From positions 765,648 to 829,647 of the forward strand of contig NZ_LT732547.1 in assembly GCF_900155685.1 (NCBI RefSeq): 64,000 nucleotides of DNA, in the 5' to 3' direction. The notes beneath the pieces are model-generated. The model was not told the DNA's origin. It made no database searches and worked only from the letters and a program-made list of their open reading frames with translations. The position numbers were made by a program, and so were the translations under genes. The stretch is from Paenibacillus bouchesdurhonensis (GTDB lineage Bacteria; Bacillota; Bacilli; Paenibacillales; Paenibacillaceae). Positions 15,688-24,059 of the stretch are shown here, piece after piece; position 1 is the stretch's first letter; each line of letters begins with the position of its first letter.

Positions 15688-17424
15688 TCAAGAAATATGC
15701 TGGCGCAGGCTGCCGGTGCTGCTGAGCCCGGTGCACTCGCGGAACGCGAATTGCTTGCAGCCGAGGCATTTGTTGAATTGCAGATTTTCAAGGGCATAGT
15801 TCAGCGCTTCGCCCGTATGCTCGAAGAAGCGGTCTTTGCCAATCATCGCATAGCTGCCAGTCTTGACGAGAAGCTCCTTAGGCTGCGATCTCAAGCCAGA
15901 AATAACGACGATAACCCCGCGCTGCATTAGGCGCTCGACTAGGCTGATAAAGTTGGATTCCCCCGTCGTATCCATAAAGGGCACCCTGCCCATGCGAAGC
16001 AGTACGACCCGGAGGTCTTGATCCGCGAGCAGCTTTTGCCCCAAGTTCTCCAGCACATGAGAGGCCCCGAAGAACAAGGTTCCTTCAACGGTATAAATGC
16101 CGAGCTGCGGACAATCTCTTTCTTCGGTTACTCTATGCGCTTGCACCTTCTCTTTGTCCGAGGAGTGATCAGGCAGTACCTTGTCTACGGCGAGCATGCC
16201 GCTCATCCGCTTGAGAAACAGAATGATCGCCAAGGCTAGTCCGGCTTGAACGGCAACCGTCAAGGTCGTGAATACCGTCAATAGGAAGGTGACGAGCAGG
16301 ATCAGCGAATCCCCGGTTCGCGTTTTGAGCATATGGGTGAAAGTCTTATACTCACTCATATTCCAGGCGACGACCATTAAAATAGGAGCCATGCTTGCCA
16401 GCGGTATGCTGGAGGCGTATGGCGCGAACAAAACAACAATCAACAGCACGACGATGCCGTGGATGACTCCAGACATAGGGGAGGCGGCGCCATTTTTAAT
16501 ATTTGTTGCCGTCCGGGCAATCGCTCCGGTAGCCGGGATGCCTCCGAACAGAGGCGCCGCGATATTGGCTACACCTTGACCAATCAATTCCCGATTGCTG
16601 TTATGGCGGGAGCCCGTCATTTCATCCGCTACCACGGCGGACAATAACGACTCGATGCTCCCAAGCATAGCGATAATGAGAGCGGGCTGCAGCATCGTGA
16701 TAATGCGCTCCCAGCTCAAATCAAGGGGAGTGAAGCTCGGCAGCCCTGCGGGAATGGCCCCATAAGCCGAGCCGATCGTCGTTACTTTGTCCGGGAACAG
16801 CCAGGTAGCAACCAATGTCGAGACGATAATGCCGACGAGAGAGCCGGGAACCTTCGGCAAATATTTAGGAGTCAGAATAAGTGCAGCTAGACATATGCCA
16901 GCAATCAATACGCTGTATAGATTCAATGTGGATATCTGCAGGAAAATCTCTTTCATGTTATAGAAAAAATATTCATGCCGCTCCACACCCTCAAGTCCCA
17001 GAAAGTTAGCGATTTGTCCGCTGAAAATAATGACGGCGATCCCGGAGGTAAAGCCGATGGTAACCGGCTTCGGTATGAACTTGATTAATGACCCTAGCCG
17101 GAGAAGCCCCATCAGTACTAGAAATACACCCGCCAAAAATCCGGCGATCAGCAGGTTTTCGTATCCATACTGCATGACGATCGCCAGTAGAATCGGAATA
17201 AACGCCCCTGTCGGGCCGCCGATCTGAAACTTCGACCCGCCAAGCAGGGAGATCAAAATCCCGGCAATGATCGTCGTATACAATCCATACTCGGGCTTCA
17301 CACCCGAAGCAATGGCAAAAGCCATCCCTAACGGAATGGCGACAATTCCGACGATACAGCCCGATACTAAATCCTTGCGAAACGAATCTGTAGAGTAACC
17401 ACTAAATCGTCCTATCCATTTCAT
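15688..17424 (-). CDS. SulP family anion transporter with STAS domain
   Basis: 578 residues: an amphipathic start, then the SulP core of about 10-12 helices with GCIVGIVAIPLGMAFAIASGV, the inward repeats GPTGAFIPIL and GGIPATGAIARTATNI; STAS domain about 430-540 (LGIYTVEGTLFFGASHVLENL... VVLLRMGRVPFMDTTG). The last 30 residues hold a Cys cluster (CLGCKQFAFREC) that is a family variant of interest. SulP proteins carry sulfate, bicarbonate or other anions; the substrate is open. ATG after AGAAGGG. An ArsR-type repressor gene lies upstream in the same direction, 87 bp away. Confidence 0.88.
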   Translation of the reverse strand: MKWIGRFSGYSTDSFRKDLVSGCIVGIVAIPLGMAFAIASGVKPEYGLYTTIIAGILISLLGGSKFQIGGPTGAFIPILLAIVMQYGYENLLIAGFLAGVFLVLMGLLRLGSLIKFIPKPVTIGFTSGIAVIIFSGQIANFLGLEGVERHEYFFYNMKEIFLQISTLNLYSVLIAGICLAALILTPKYLPKVPGSLVGIIVSTLVATWLFPDKVTTIGSAYGAIPAGLPSFTPLDLSWERIITMLQPALIIAMLGSIESLLSAVVADEMTGSRHNSNRELIGQGVANIAAPLFGGIPATGAIARTATNIKNGAASPMSGVIHGIVVLLIVVLFAPYASSIPLASMAPILMVVAWNMSEYKTFTHMLKTRTGDSLILLVTFLLTVFTTLTVAVQAGLALAIILFLKRMSGMLAVDKVLPDHSSDKEKVQAHRVTEERDCPQLGIYTVEGTLFFGASHVLENLGQKLLADQDLRVVLLRMGRVPFMDTTGESNFISLVERLMQRGVIVVISGLRSQPKELLVKTGSYAMIGKDRFFEHTGEALNYALENLQFNKCLGCKQFAFRECTGLSSTGSLRQHIS

Positions 17425-17472
17425 TTGTTTACCCTTCTTTTCTAATAGTTTGTTGCCTAAAATTTCAAATAA

Positions 17473-17489
17473 CCCCGCGGATAGCGGGG
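17473..17489 (-). other. Hairpin in the ArsR-SulP intergenic gap
   Basis: CCCCGC and GCGGGG form a 6-bp GC-only stem with loop GGATA, followed on the minus strand by an AT-rich stretch. It may attenuate or process the joint transcript. Confidence 0.4.
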
Positions 17490-17511
17490 AACTTGATCGT
17501 GCTTGCTCGTC

Positions 17512-17841
17512 TTAGGATTGCTTGTTGATATCCTCCAGCAGTGTGATAGATTCTACCAAATGATTGTTAAAAATTTGCCGGGCTACCCCTAGCAGGTCGC
17601 TGATCAACGGATCGCGAAGCGAATAAATAACGGTGGTTCCTTCCTTCACGGTATTAACCAGGTTCTTAGCGCGAAGTACGGCCAACTGCTGGGATACCGC
17701 AGAGCCTTCGGACTCCAGCAACGTTTGCAGCTCGTTCACGTTGCGTTCCCCCTGGCTTAATATTTCCAGAATGCGAATTCTCATCGGATGAGCGAGCGCT
17801 TTGAAAAAGTCGGCCTTAAACTGCTGTATGCTTCTGTCCAT
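17512..17841 (-). CDS. ArsR/SmtB family repressor
   Basis: About 109 residues with the ArsR winged helix: FKALAHPMRIRILEILSQGERNVNELQTLL, the recognition helix SAVSQQLAVLRAKNLVNTVKEGTTVIYSL and a C-terminal dimer helix. No CxC metal-binding pair is present (no Cys at all), so it is not a classical arsenic or zinc sensor; Cys-free ArsR proteins can sense other signals. ATG at 17841 preferred because AAGGAG lies just upstream; a start at 17865 would place that site inside the gene. First gene before SulP, with an inverted repeat in its promoter. Confidence 0.85.
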   Translation of the reverse strand: MDRSIQQFKADFFKALAHPMRIRILEILSQGERNVNELQTLLESEGSAVSQQLAVLRAKNLVNTVKEGTTVIYSLRDPLISDLLGVARQIFNNHLVESITLLEDINKQS

Positions 17842-17865
17842 TACAAATGGTTCTCCTTGTTTCAT

Positions 17866-17893
17866 ATATTCATATATCTGAAGTTTTGAATAT
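17866..17893. promoter_or_regulatory. Inverted repeat, candidate ArsR operator
   Basis: ATATTCA (17866-17872) and TGAATAT (17887-17893) are perfect inverted halves 14 bp apart in an AT-rich stretch directly upstream of the ArsR gene, the usual shape of ArsR/SmtB operators. Confidence 0.5.
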
Positions 17894-18042
17894 TTGAATC
17901 AAAGTCTATAATAGCATGATACACGTGGTTTGTAAATGATGATGTAATTGAGAAGGGAACGAGAAGGAGCGGCTGAGCCGCCAAGTCGATATAGACCACA
18001 GTGGATAGCTAGGCGCAAAACTGGATATTTTCTGAAAAGTGC

Positions 18043-18073
18043 AAAAGAAAGCTGCGGATGGCAGCTTTCTTTT
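18043..18073 (-). terminator. Terminator after the YuzF-like gene
   Basis: AAAAGAAAGCTGC (18043-18055) pairs perfectly with 18061-18073, loop GGATG. On the minus strand it ends in CTTTT; on the plus strand it has TTTCTTTTT as well, so it is bidirectional in shape. Confidence 0.75.
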
Positions 18074-18093
18074 TGTCCCCTTTATGCTTTTCG

Positions 18094-18357
18094 CTATTTT
18101 GGCATGATCCACACAATTTCGCATATGCGAACCAAGAACTTTTTGCCTCGCGCATCCAAGACGACATGATCCGGTTTAACATCGGCGATGCAGCCGTCAA
18201 TTCCTCCGCGGGTCGTCTCCAGCACCACATAGTTACCGACATTGGCTTTCAGCGCATCGACCACGCAGGGGTCGACAAGGGTTACTGGAAGAGGCTGCTG
18301 CATATGTCCTCCGTGATGCGGCATGTAATGGTGGTGCATTGGATAATAATGATTCAA
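18094..18357 (-). CDS. YuzF-like DUF2642 protein
   Basis: 87 residues. The N-terminus is rich in His, Tyr, Met and Pro (HYYPMHHHYMPHHGGHM), then a small SH3-like domain with VGNYVVLETTRGGIDGCIADVKPDHVVLD, as in YuzF/DUF2642 proteins; such proteins occur in spore-forming Bacillales and some resemble coat proteins. TTG at 18357 chosen because GGGAG lies about 8 bp upstream; an ATG at 18372 would lack a ribosome site. Function is not established. Confidence 0.75.
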   Translation of the reverse strand: MNHYYPMHHHYMPHHGGHMQQPLPVTLVDPCVVDALKANVGNYVVLETTRGGIDGCIADVKPDHVVLDARGKKFLVRICEIVWIMPK

Positions 18358-18445
18358 GAAATTCACTCCCATTTCGATTGATAAGACATTCTATGCGAAT
18401 GACTAGTTTGGGGTATGGGCATCAGCCCAAGGAGTGAATAATTAG

Positions 18446-18468
18446 CCCGGGAAGACAAGCCTCCCGGG
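18446..18468 (-). terminator. Hairpin after the 52-aa gene
   Basis: CCCGGGA (18446-18452) and TCCCGGG (18462-18468), 9-base loop. The minus-strand tail is AT-rich but without a clean T-run. Confidence 0.55.
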
Positions 18469-18487
18469 TGATCCTTCACAATTTCGG

Positions 18488-18646
18488 CTACCGATGCTCG
18501 ATGAGATCAATCGTGCCGAGCACGATATGGGCCAGGCCGAAGCCGAGAGCGCCGGTCGCAGCAAGCTTGTACTTGCTTCTAAGCAGTGAGGCGGCTGAAG
18601 CAGATACTACGGCTCCAAGAACAGTAGGAATCAAACCTTCGCGCAT
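18488..18646 (-). CDS. Small 52-residue hydrophobic protein
   Basis: A short open frame with ATG at 18646 and TAG at 18488-18490. It has an ideal ribosome site AAGGAGTG 6 bp upstream and a hairpin after the stop. The protein starts MREGLIPTVLGAVVSASAAS, then LLRSKYKLAATGALGFGLAH and a helix ending LIEHR: two hydrophobic Gly/Ala-rich segments around a basic turn. It resembles the small membrane or 'asparagine synthase-like leader' type proteins of Bacillales only in general character; no family named. Same strand as the YuzF-like gene 130 bp further on. Confidence 0.65.
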   Translation of the reverse strand: MREGLIPTVLGAVVSASAASLLRSKYKLAATGALGFGLAHIVLGTIDLIEHR

Positions 18647-18722
18647 AGATAACACTCCTTAGGATTTCAATTGGAAAGACATCGTTATTCTGGTTCAGAC
18701 TGATTCATAATATGCAATACGG

Positions 18723-18772
18723 TTGACAAAAATTAATTGCCATATCTATAATTGTTATACATATGAATTATA
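18723..18772 (+). promoter_or_regulatory. Consensus promoter with overlapping palindrome for the MarR gene
   Basis: TTGACA (18723-18728), 18-bp spacer, TATAAT (18747-18752). TATAATT (18747-18753) and AATTATA (18766-18772) are inverted halves, so a MarR dimer bound here would block the -10 box. Confidence 0.7.
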
Positions 18773-18791
18773 TTGTGAGGAGGCGCTATCG

Positions 18792-19208
18792 TTGCGAATC
18801 AAAGATTCCCTTGGTTATATCATTACAAATACTGGCCGGAAAATCACTCAGCATTTAACTCAAAAGTTCCATGAATATGGCATCACTTCCGAACAGTGGG
18901 GCGTGCTGCAGACGCTGACGGAAGAGGACGGCATTACGCAAGCGGAGCTGTCCCGGCGCACCGAGAAAGATCCGACGAACGTAACCCGCATTCTTGATCA
19001 ACTGGAGAGAAAAGAGTTCATAAGAAGAGCGGCCAATAAGGAGGATCGGCGATCCTATTTAATCCATGTCACCGAGAGCGGACGAAGCTTGAGCCAGAAA
19101 CTGTTGCCGGTTGAGATCGAATTTACGCAATCGTATTTAAAAGACTTCACCGAGGAAGAACTGGCAGCGATCCGCCGGGCATTTCACAAAATAAACGAAC
19201 GATTGTAA
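18792..19208 (+). CDS. MarR family transcriptional regulator
   Basis: 138 residues with the MarR winged helix: long N-terminal helix, ITSEQWGVLQTLTEEDGITQAELSRRTEKDPTNVTRILDQLERKEFIRR and the wing NKEDRRSYLIHVTESG, then the C-terminal dimer helices. TTG at 18792 is preferred, 7 bp after GTGAGGAGG; a start at 18723 would fall on the promoter -35 box. It precedes an MFS transporter gene by 51 bp and probably represses both. Confidence 0.88.
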   Translation: MRIKDSLGYIITNTGRKITQHLTQKFHEYGITSEQWGVLQTLTEEDGITQAELSRRTEKDPTNVTRILDQLERKEFIRRAANKEDRRSYLIHVTESGRSLSQKLLPVEIEFTQSYLKDFTEEELAAIRRAFHKINERL

Positions 19209-19259
19209 CGCCTGCAGCAGACTCACTTCCAAATCCAACAAAGAAAGCAGGAAAAAGGT

Positions 19260-19320
19260 TTGAAAGAATCATCATTATGGAACAAGAATTTCTTGCTGAT
19301 TTTGTTTCAGCAGTTTTTTT
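19260..19320 (+). other. Displaced N-terminal codons of the MFS gene, ending in a T7 frameshift
   Basis: From TTG 19260 the frame reads MKESSLWNKNFLLILFQQFF, the usual start of an MFS transporter, and then hits seven T at 19314-19320. With six T the frame would join exactly to the VFMTFYILAVTLP frame that starts at 19321. As written the leader frame runs on to an unrelated 70-residue product. This is a one-base insertion, a sequencing error or a slippage switch. Confidence 0.75.
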
Positions 19321-20472
19321 GTGTTTATGACGTTTTATATTTTGGCAGTAACGCTGCCTGCCTTTGTGCTGGAATCGCTGCGAGGCAGCCAGAAGGGGAT
19401 CGGTTTAGTTACAACGGTATTTGTCATCGCTGCTGTCATCTTCCGTCCACTGGCCGGAAAATGGTTGAATGAACTGGACAACCGCAAAATCATGAATGCT
19501 TCGCTCATTTTGTTTGCGGTTTGCAGCGCTCTATACTTGGCTATTCAAGGCTTCGCACCGCTGCTCGCATTACGCGTCATTCACGGGGCTGCCTTCGGCG
19601 TAGCGGCGACCACCACCTCGGCGATCGCCATCAAGCTGATCCCGGAGAAACGCAAAGGCGAAGGGATCGGTTACTTTACGCTTTTCATGAGCCTTGCGAT
19701 GGTCTTCGGGCCGTTCCTTGGTCTAGTGGTTATCTCCCATTTCAACTTCCCTCTGCTATTCGTAATATGTCTCGTGTTCTCAGCACTTTCTTTGGTTTGC
19801 GGCCTGCTGCTGCAAATCCCGATAGAGCAGGTGAAGAAGAAGGGGACGGCCTCATCATGGCACTGGAAAACCTTCATTGAACCGAGGGCCATTCCAATTT
19901 CTATATCCGGCTTTATACTGGCATTTTCTTACGGAGCCATTTCCACATTTATTTCCGTCTACGCAAAAAGCCTTGGCATGGAGCCGATGGCCAGCTACTT
20001 CTTCATTGTTTTCGCCGCTCTCATATTGATTTCCAGGCCATTCACGGGAAGGCTGTTCGACCAAAAAGGCGAGCATATCCTCGTGTATCCCGGTCTATTC
20101 TTCTTCGTCATTGGCATGATCTGGCTCAGTCAGGCGAGTAGCCCCTTTGCCTTTCTTGCGGCTGGCGGGGTGATCGGCCTAGGCTATGGAGCATTGCTGC
20201 CAAGCTTCCAGGCCATTGCCATTAAATCCTCTCCGATTGAGCGCAGCGGACTGGCCACCAGCACCTATTTTGTGTTCTTTGATGCAGGCTATGGAGTCGG
20301 CTCTTACGTGCTGGGGGTTATAGCGGCCATGACCAGCTATGGAACGATGTACTTTATCGGGGCGATTGTGGTTGCTTTTACAACGATCCTGTACTATGCG
20401 CTTCATCACCGCAGACAGCGTAGAGAGCAAATGAAAGAATCTGCTGCCTCCCTTCCAACTCCGACGGAATAG
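19321..20472 (+). CDS. MFS drug-type transporter (N-terminus cut off by frameshift)
   Basis: 383 residues readable in this frame: first helix partly missing, then 11 further helices, with the MFS loop motif as RPLAGKWLNELDNRK between helices 2 and 3 and a repeated RPFTGRLFDQKG between helices 8 and 9. Drug/proton exporters of the YfmO/YwoG-like kind have this shape and are often placed behind a MarR repressor. The true start is most likely TTG 19260 in the other frame (see the T7 site). Without the leader the first half of helix 1 and any ribosome site are lost, so the gene as written may be inactive. Confidence 0.85.
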   Translation: MFMTFYILAVTLPAFVLESLRGSQKGIGLVTTVFVIAAVIFRPLAGKWLNELDNRKIMNASLILFAVCSALYLAIQGFAPLLALRVIHGAAFGVAATTTSAIAIKLIPEKRKGEGIGYFTLFMSLAMVFGPFLGLVVISHFNFPLLFVICLVFSALSLVCGLLLQIPIEQVKKKGTASSWHWKTFIEPRAIPISISGFILAFSYGAISTFISVYAKSLGMEPMASYFFIVFAALILISRPFTGRLFDQKGEHILVYPGLFFFVIGMIWLSQASSPFAFLAAGGVIGLGYGALLPSFQAIAIKSSPIERSGLATSTYFVFFDAGYGVGSYVLGVIAAMTSYGTMYFIGAIVVAFTTILYYALHHRRQRREQMKESAASLPTPTE

Positions 20473-20593
20473 TCTCTCCCCGGATTCAAAAACTTTGGCT
20501 TGAAAGAGGTGATTTCTTTCAATCTACTTTGATCTTTTTCTAAAATGCATTAGGATGAATGTGGAGAATGATCAGCTATCGAGGGAGCTATGT

Positions 20594-22405
20594 ATGGACA
20601 GAATACTACGATTTTTACGCCGTTTCGTGCTGCAAAAGACGATTTATCGGACGTTCCTCATTTACTATTTGCTTGGTAACCTGCTGCTGCTTGTACTGCT
20701 CGGGATGTTGTCGATTCGCGATTCGACCCGAATGATTACGGAAGAGGTGATCCGGTCAAGCAACAAGGTGATGGAGCAGGCTGCCCAAGGCTTGAGCTTC
20801 AACCTGGAGGAGACGAAGCGGTCGCTGCTGGTGCTGGCGAGCAACCAATCCGTCGGAGCGATTATGCGGCATGCTGAGGTGCCCGATATGGCCTATTTGC
20901 TGCAGCATGAACGGAATATTTCTGAAATTACACAGAGCATCAATACGTACCAGTCATTAATCAGCGATGTTCTCATCCTAGGGAAGAACGGGTATGTCAA
21001 CAATTTGAACGGGCGGAGCTCGCTTTGGTGGGAGTATTCTTTCGGGGCGCAGCCTTGGGTACAGGAATCCTTTCAGCCTCGTCAGGGAGATTACTTTTTT
21101 AGCCTAGGCATACATCGTCAGGATTATTATTTAAGCTCGGACATATCTCGTTATGGACGTCCCACCTTGTCCGTAGCTATGCAGGTCAAAGGCTTTCGCC
21201 GCGAGGTTATCGGCTCGGTCATTGCCAACCTGGATTTGCAGAAAGTAAACAGCATGTTCGAGCGCAACAATTATCAGAACAATGGAAGCATCTTTCTGAT
21301 TGACGAGAACAGGAGAATTATCGTTCACCAGAACGACGATGAAATTGGCCAAATCATGGACATTGATGGGATCGATGAGATATATGAGCAGAAGTCGGGC
21401 AATTTTCGCACGCCATTTTACGGGGAGGAGCATTTGATTATTTACCAGCCGACGGCCGTTGAAGGCTGGATGATGATCTCCGCTGTGCCGATGCGTGAAA
21501 TCACAAGCCAATCGGCTCCACTGAAGTCGAATTTGGCACGAATCCTTTACTTGTGTCTGATTCTAAATGTGCTGATCAGCCTGGCGGTCACCTTTCGCAT
21601 TTCCCGGCCGATGCAAGGCCTGCTGAAGACACTGGACAAAATCGGAACCGACGACATGCTGTACATTCGCGATAAGAACTACCAGTATCACGAAATCAAT
21701 CAGATCGGGATGAAATTTAAAGAGCTTATCGATCGAATTGACCTGCTCATTCAGCAAAACTATTTGACTCAGATCGCGCTAAAAGAAGAAGAACTGAAGG
21801 CGCTGCAAGCCCAGATCAATCCTCATTTTCTCTTCAATACGCTGCAGCTGCTGCAGACGGAAATTGTATGCGGTAACATTGAGTCCTCCAATCATATCGT
21901 GCTTTCCCTAAGCCACATGTTCCGTTATTCGATGAGACAGTCGGGTGAGCTGGTGGAGCTTAGAACGGAGCTGGAGCACATAAGAAATTATCTTTATATC
22001 ATGAATAAAAAATACGATGACCGCTTGCAGGTCGACGAGAATATTCCGGATATGCGCGTATTGGCGTGCAAAATACCCAAGCTATTGCTTCAGCCTGTCG
22101 TGGAGAACTGTATCCGGCATGGATTTGGCGAGGATCGACGAGAGGGTGCCATTCGCATCAGCGTAACCACAGTGAAGAGAGGTCTGCTCATCGCTATTGG
22201 GGATAGCGGCAGAGGGATGAATGCGAATGAGCTGAGACGGCTTAGGCGGCAGCTGGACAAGCCGGAGGAGAAGAACGGGAATATCGGCCTTTATAATATC
22301 AATCATCGGATTAAGCTGAACTTCGGACAGGACTTTGGAATCCGTGTTCGCAGCACAAGAAATGCCGGCACTTGTGTATATTTAGTTGTGCCGAGGATCG
22401 AATAA
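20594..22405 (+). CDS. YesM-type sensor histidine kinase
   Basis: About 603 residues: helix 1 near residues 24-44, extracellular Cache-type domain to about 300, helix 2, HAMP, then His_kinase with QINPHFLFNTLQ (phosphorylated H411) and HATPase_c with LLQPVVENCIRHG and GDSGRGM. This is the LytS/YesM class that senses extracellular sugars. ATG 20594 has GAGGGAG 7 bp upstream; an ATG at 20555 has none. It forms an operon with the AraC-type regulator (25-bp gap) and controls the ABC genes that follow, as is usual in Paenibacillus. Confidence 0.92.
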   Translation: MDRILRFLRRFVLQKTIYRTFLIYYLLGNLLLLVLLGMLSIRDSTRMITEEVIRSSNKVMEQAAQGLSFNLEETKRSLLVLASNQSVGAIMRHAEVPDMAYLLQHERNISEITQSINTYQSLISDVLILGKNGYVNNLNGRSSLWWEYSFGAQPWVQESFQPRQGDYFFSLGIHRQDYYLSSDISRYGRPTLSVAMQVKGFRREVIGSVIANLDLQKVNSMFERNNYQNNGSIFLIDENRRIIVHQNDDEIGQIMDIDGIDEIYEQKSGNFRTPFYGEEHLIIYQPTAVEGWMMISAVPMREITSQSAPLKSNLARILYLCLILNVLISLAVTFRISRPMQGLLKTLDKIGTDDMLYIRDKNYQYHEINQIGMKFKELIDRIDLLIQQNYLTQIALKEEELKALQAQINPHFLFNTLQLLQTEIVCGNIESSNHIVLSLSHMFRYSMRQSGELVELRTELEHIRNYLYIMNKKYDDRLQVDENIPDMRVLACKIPKLLLQPVVENCIRHGFGEDRREGAIRISVTTVKRGLLIAIGDSGRGMNANELRRLRRQLDKPEEKNGNIGLYNINHRIKLNFGQDFGIRVRSTRNAGTCVYLVVPRIE

Positions 22406-22430
22406 GCTCGTTTTACGAGGGGGACATACC

Positions 22431-23942
22431 ATGAAATTACTAATAGCGGATGACCAAACTTCCCTGCACACTTTTTTGGATAAGACGATGGATTGGACCA
22501 CCTTAGGGATTACGGAAATCAAACATGCTTACGACGGCCGGGAAACCTTGCAGCAGCTTGGGGAATTTCTGCCGGATATCGTCATACTGGACATTCAGAT
22601 GCCTTTTATGAGCGGGATCGAAACCTTGCAGCAGTTGGATCATTCCGTGAAGAAGCCGAAAACGATCATTGTCAGCGCCCACGATGAATTTGCCTATGCC
22701 CAGGAAGCGCTGCGTCTGGATGTCTATCAATATTTGCTGAAGCCTGTGGATGTCGTATTGCTGAAGAAAACCATTCATGAGCTCTCATCCGCCATACAAG
22801 CAGAGCAGCAATCCATTTTGGCCCATGAATTCGGAAAGCTGGTGCATTCCAAGTCTATGCATGCAAATAGCCTCGCCGCCGTCGGGAGAGCGAGCTGCTT
22901 GCTGAAGCTTAAGCAATGCGCCGTTCTCCATGTTGAGGGGGAAAGCCTGAGCGAGCCGATGCTTTCGGAATGGCTGCTGCAGGCGGAGCCGACGCTGATC
23001 CCGGTAGTTTACCGAAAGAGCCGGGATAAATACAGCTGCCTGCTGGGAATAACTACTCCTCTATCAGAATCCCGGTTGCTGGAGCTGTGCCAGGAGACGT
23101 TATCCCGTATACAAGAGAGTGCATCTGACCTCGCGGTAAGCATCGGGGTAAGCCGAAGGATGAACGGATGCCATGCCGACAAGCTTCCTAAGCTGCTGGA
23201 GGAGAGCGAGGAAGCAGGCATGCTGAGCTTCTACACCTGTAAACCCGTGAATGCATATCAGGGGGAGGCGTTCAACAAGGCATGGGGCGTGCAGCACTTT
23301 CAGACCTACGAGCAGGCCTATCGGGAAATGGTTGTCCACGAATTCGCCCCGGAGGCCGCCAGGGAGCTGACGGCAGAAATGTTCGATTATTTCCGCAGCT
23401 CATGGATTCCGCCGGAGGATGTCTATTCCCTAGTTCTTCATTTTCTATACGTCATTGCCCAGTCGATTCCGCCTATGGGCAGGTCAAGTGCGAAGCTCGA
23501 TAATATTACCATGGATGACCTAAAGAGCTATCGCAATGTCCAAGAGCTGGAGCTTTTATTTATGAGCTTAATCGATCATATCGCCAGCATCATGAAAGGC
23601 CCGAACCTAACGGAAGATATGGTCATGAGAGTGAAGCAATATGTCGACCTCAACTATGGGGAAGATTTGTCTCTGCAGATGGTGGCGGATCGATTTGGCG
23701 TAGACCGCTTCCAGTTAAGCAGGCTGTTCAAACAGGAGATGAATGTGAACTATTGGAACTACGTGATTCAGATCAGGATGGAGAAGGCCGCCGAATTGTT
23801 GCTCCGTACGGAGGAGAAGAACAGCATGATCGCTTCCGTGACTGGATTTGTGGATGAGAGTCATTTCAGCAGGACGTTTAAAAAATACTATGATGTGTCC
23901 CCTAAGCAATATCGTCAGCTCCATCGAGGCGAGAAACTTTAA
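22431..23942 (+). CDS. YesN-type response regulator (REC + AraC HTH)
   Basis: 503 residues. Receiver 1-120: acidic pair in IADDQ, phosphoacceptor D in VILDIQMPFMSG, conserved Ser in IIVSAHDE and Lys in YLLKPVD. A ~280-residue middle region of the type seen in YesN proteins. C-terminal AraC helix-turn-helix pair at about 405-500 (LSLQMVADRFGVDRFQLSRLFKQEM, then FVDESHFSRTFKKYYDVSPKQYR). ATG at 22431 follows ACGAGGGGGAC. Partner of the kinase upstream; likely activates the solute-binding protein operon 117 bp downstream. Confidence 0.92.
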   Translation: MKLLIADDQTSLHTFLDKTMDWTTLGITEIKHAYDGRETLQQLGEFLPDIVILDIQMPFMSGIETLQQLDHSVKKPKTIIVSAHDEFAYAQEALRLDVYQYLLKPVDVVLLKKTIHELSSAIQAEQQSILAHEFGKLVHSKSMHANSLAAVGRASCLLKLKQCAVLHVEGESLSEPMLSEWLLQAEPTLIPVVYRKSRDKYSCLLGITTPLSESRLLELCQETLSRIQESASDLAVSIGVSRRMNGCHADKLPKLLEESEEAGMLSFYTCKPVNAYQGEAFNKAWGVQHFQTYEQAYREMVVHEFAPEAARELTAEMFDYFRSSWIPPEDVYSLVLHFLYVIAQSIPPMGRSSAKLDNITMDDLKSYRNVQELELLFMSLIDHIASIMKGPNLTEDMVMRVKQYVDLNYGEDLSLQMVADRFGVDRFQLSRLFKQEMNVNYWNYVIQIRMEKAAELLLRTEEKNSMIASVTGFVDESHFSRTFKKYYDVSPKQYRQLHRGEKL

Positions 23943-24020
23943 GCTGTGCAACGAAATACAAGAAGTTGCGCAACAATATGAATTCCGCCGCGAAGGGAAT
24001 CGGAGTAAGCTTTGAATGAG

Positions 24021-24034
24021 TGTAAGTGCTTACA
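24021..24034 (+). promoter_or_regulatory. Palindromic cre/LacI-type site before the sugar ABC operon
   Basis: TGTAAGTGCTTACA is a near-perfect palindrome (arms TGTAAG and CTTACA) and close to the catabolite-response consensus, with TG instead of CG in the centre. It lies 26 bp upstream of the binding-protein start, downstream of the likely promoter. Confidence 0.5.
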
Positions 24035-24059
24035 ACGTTGAAAAGAGGGGGAACTACAC

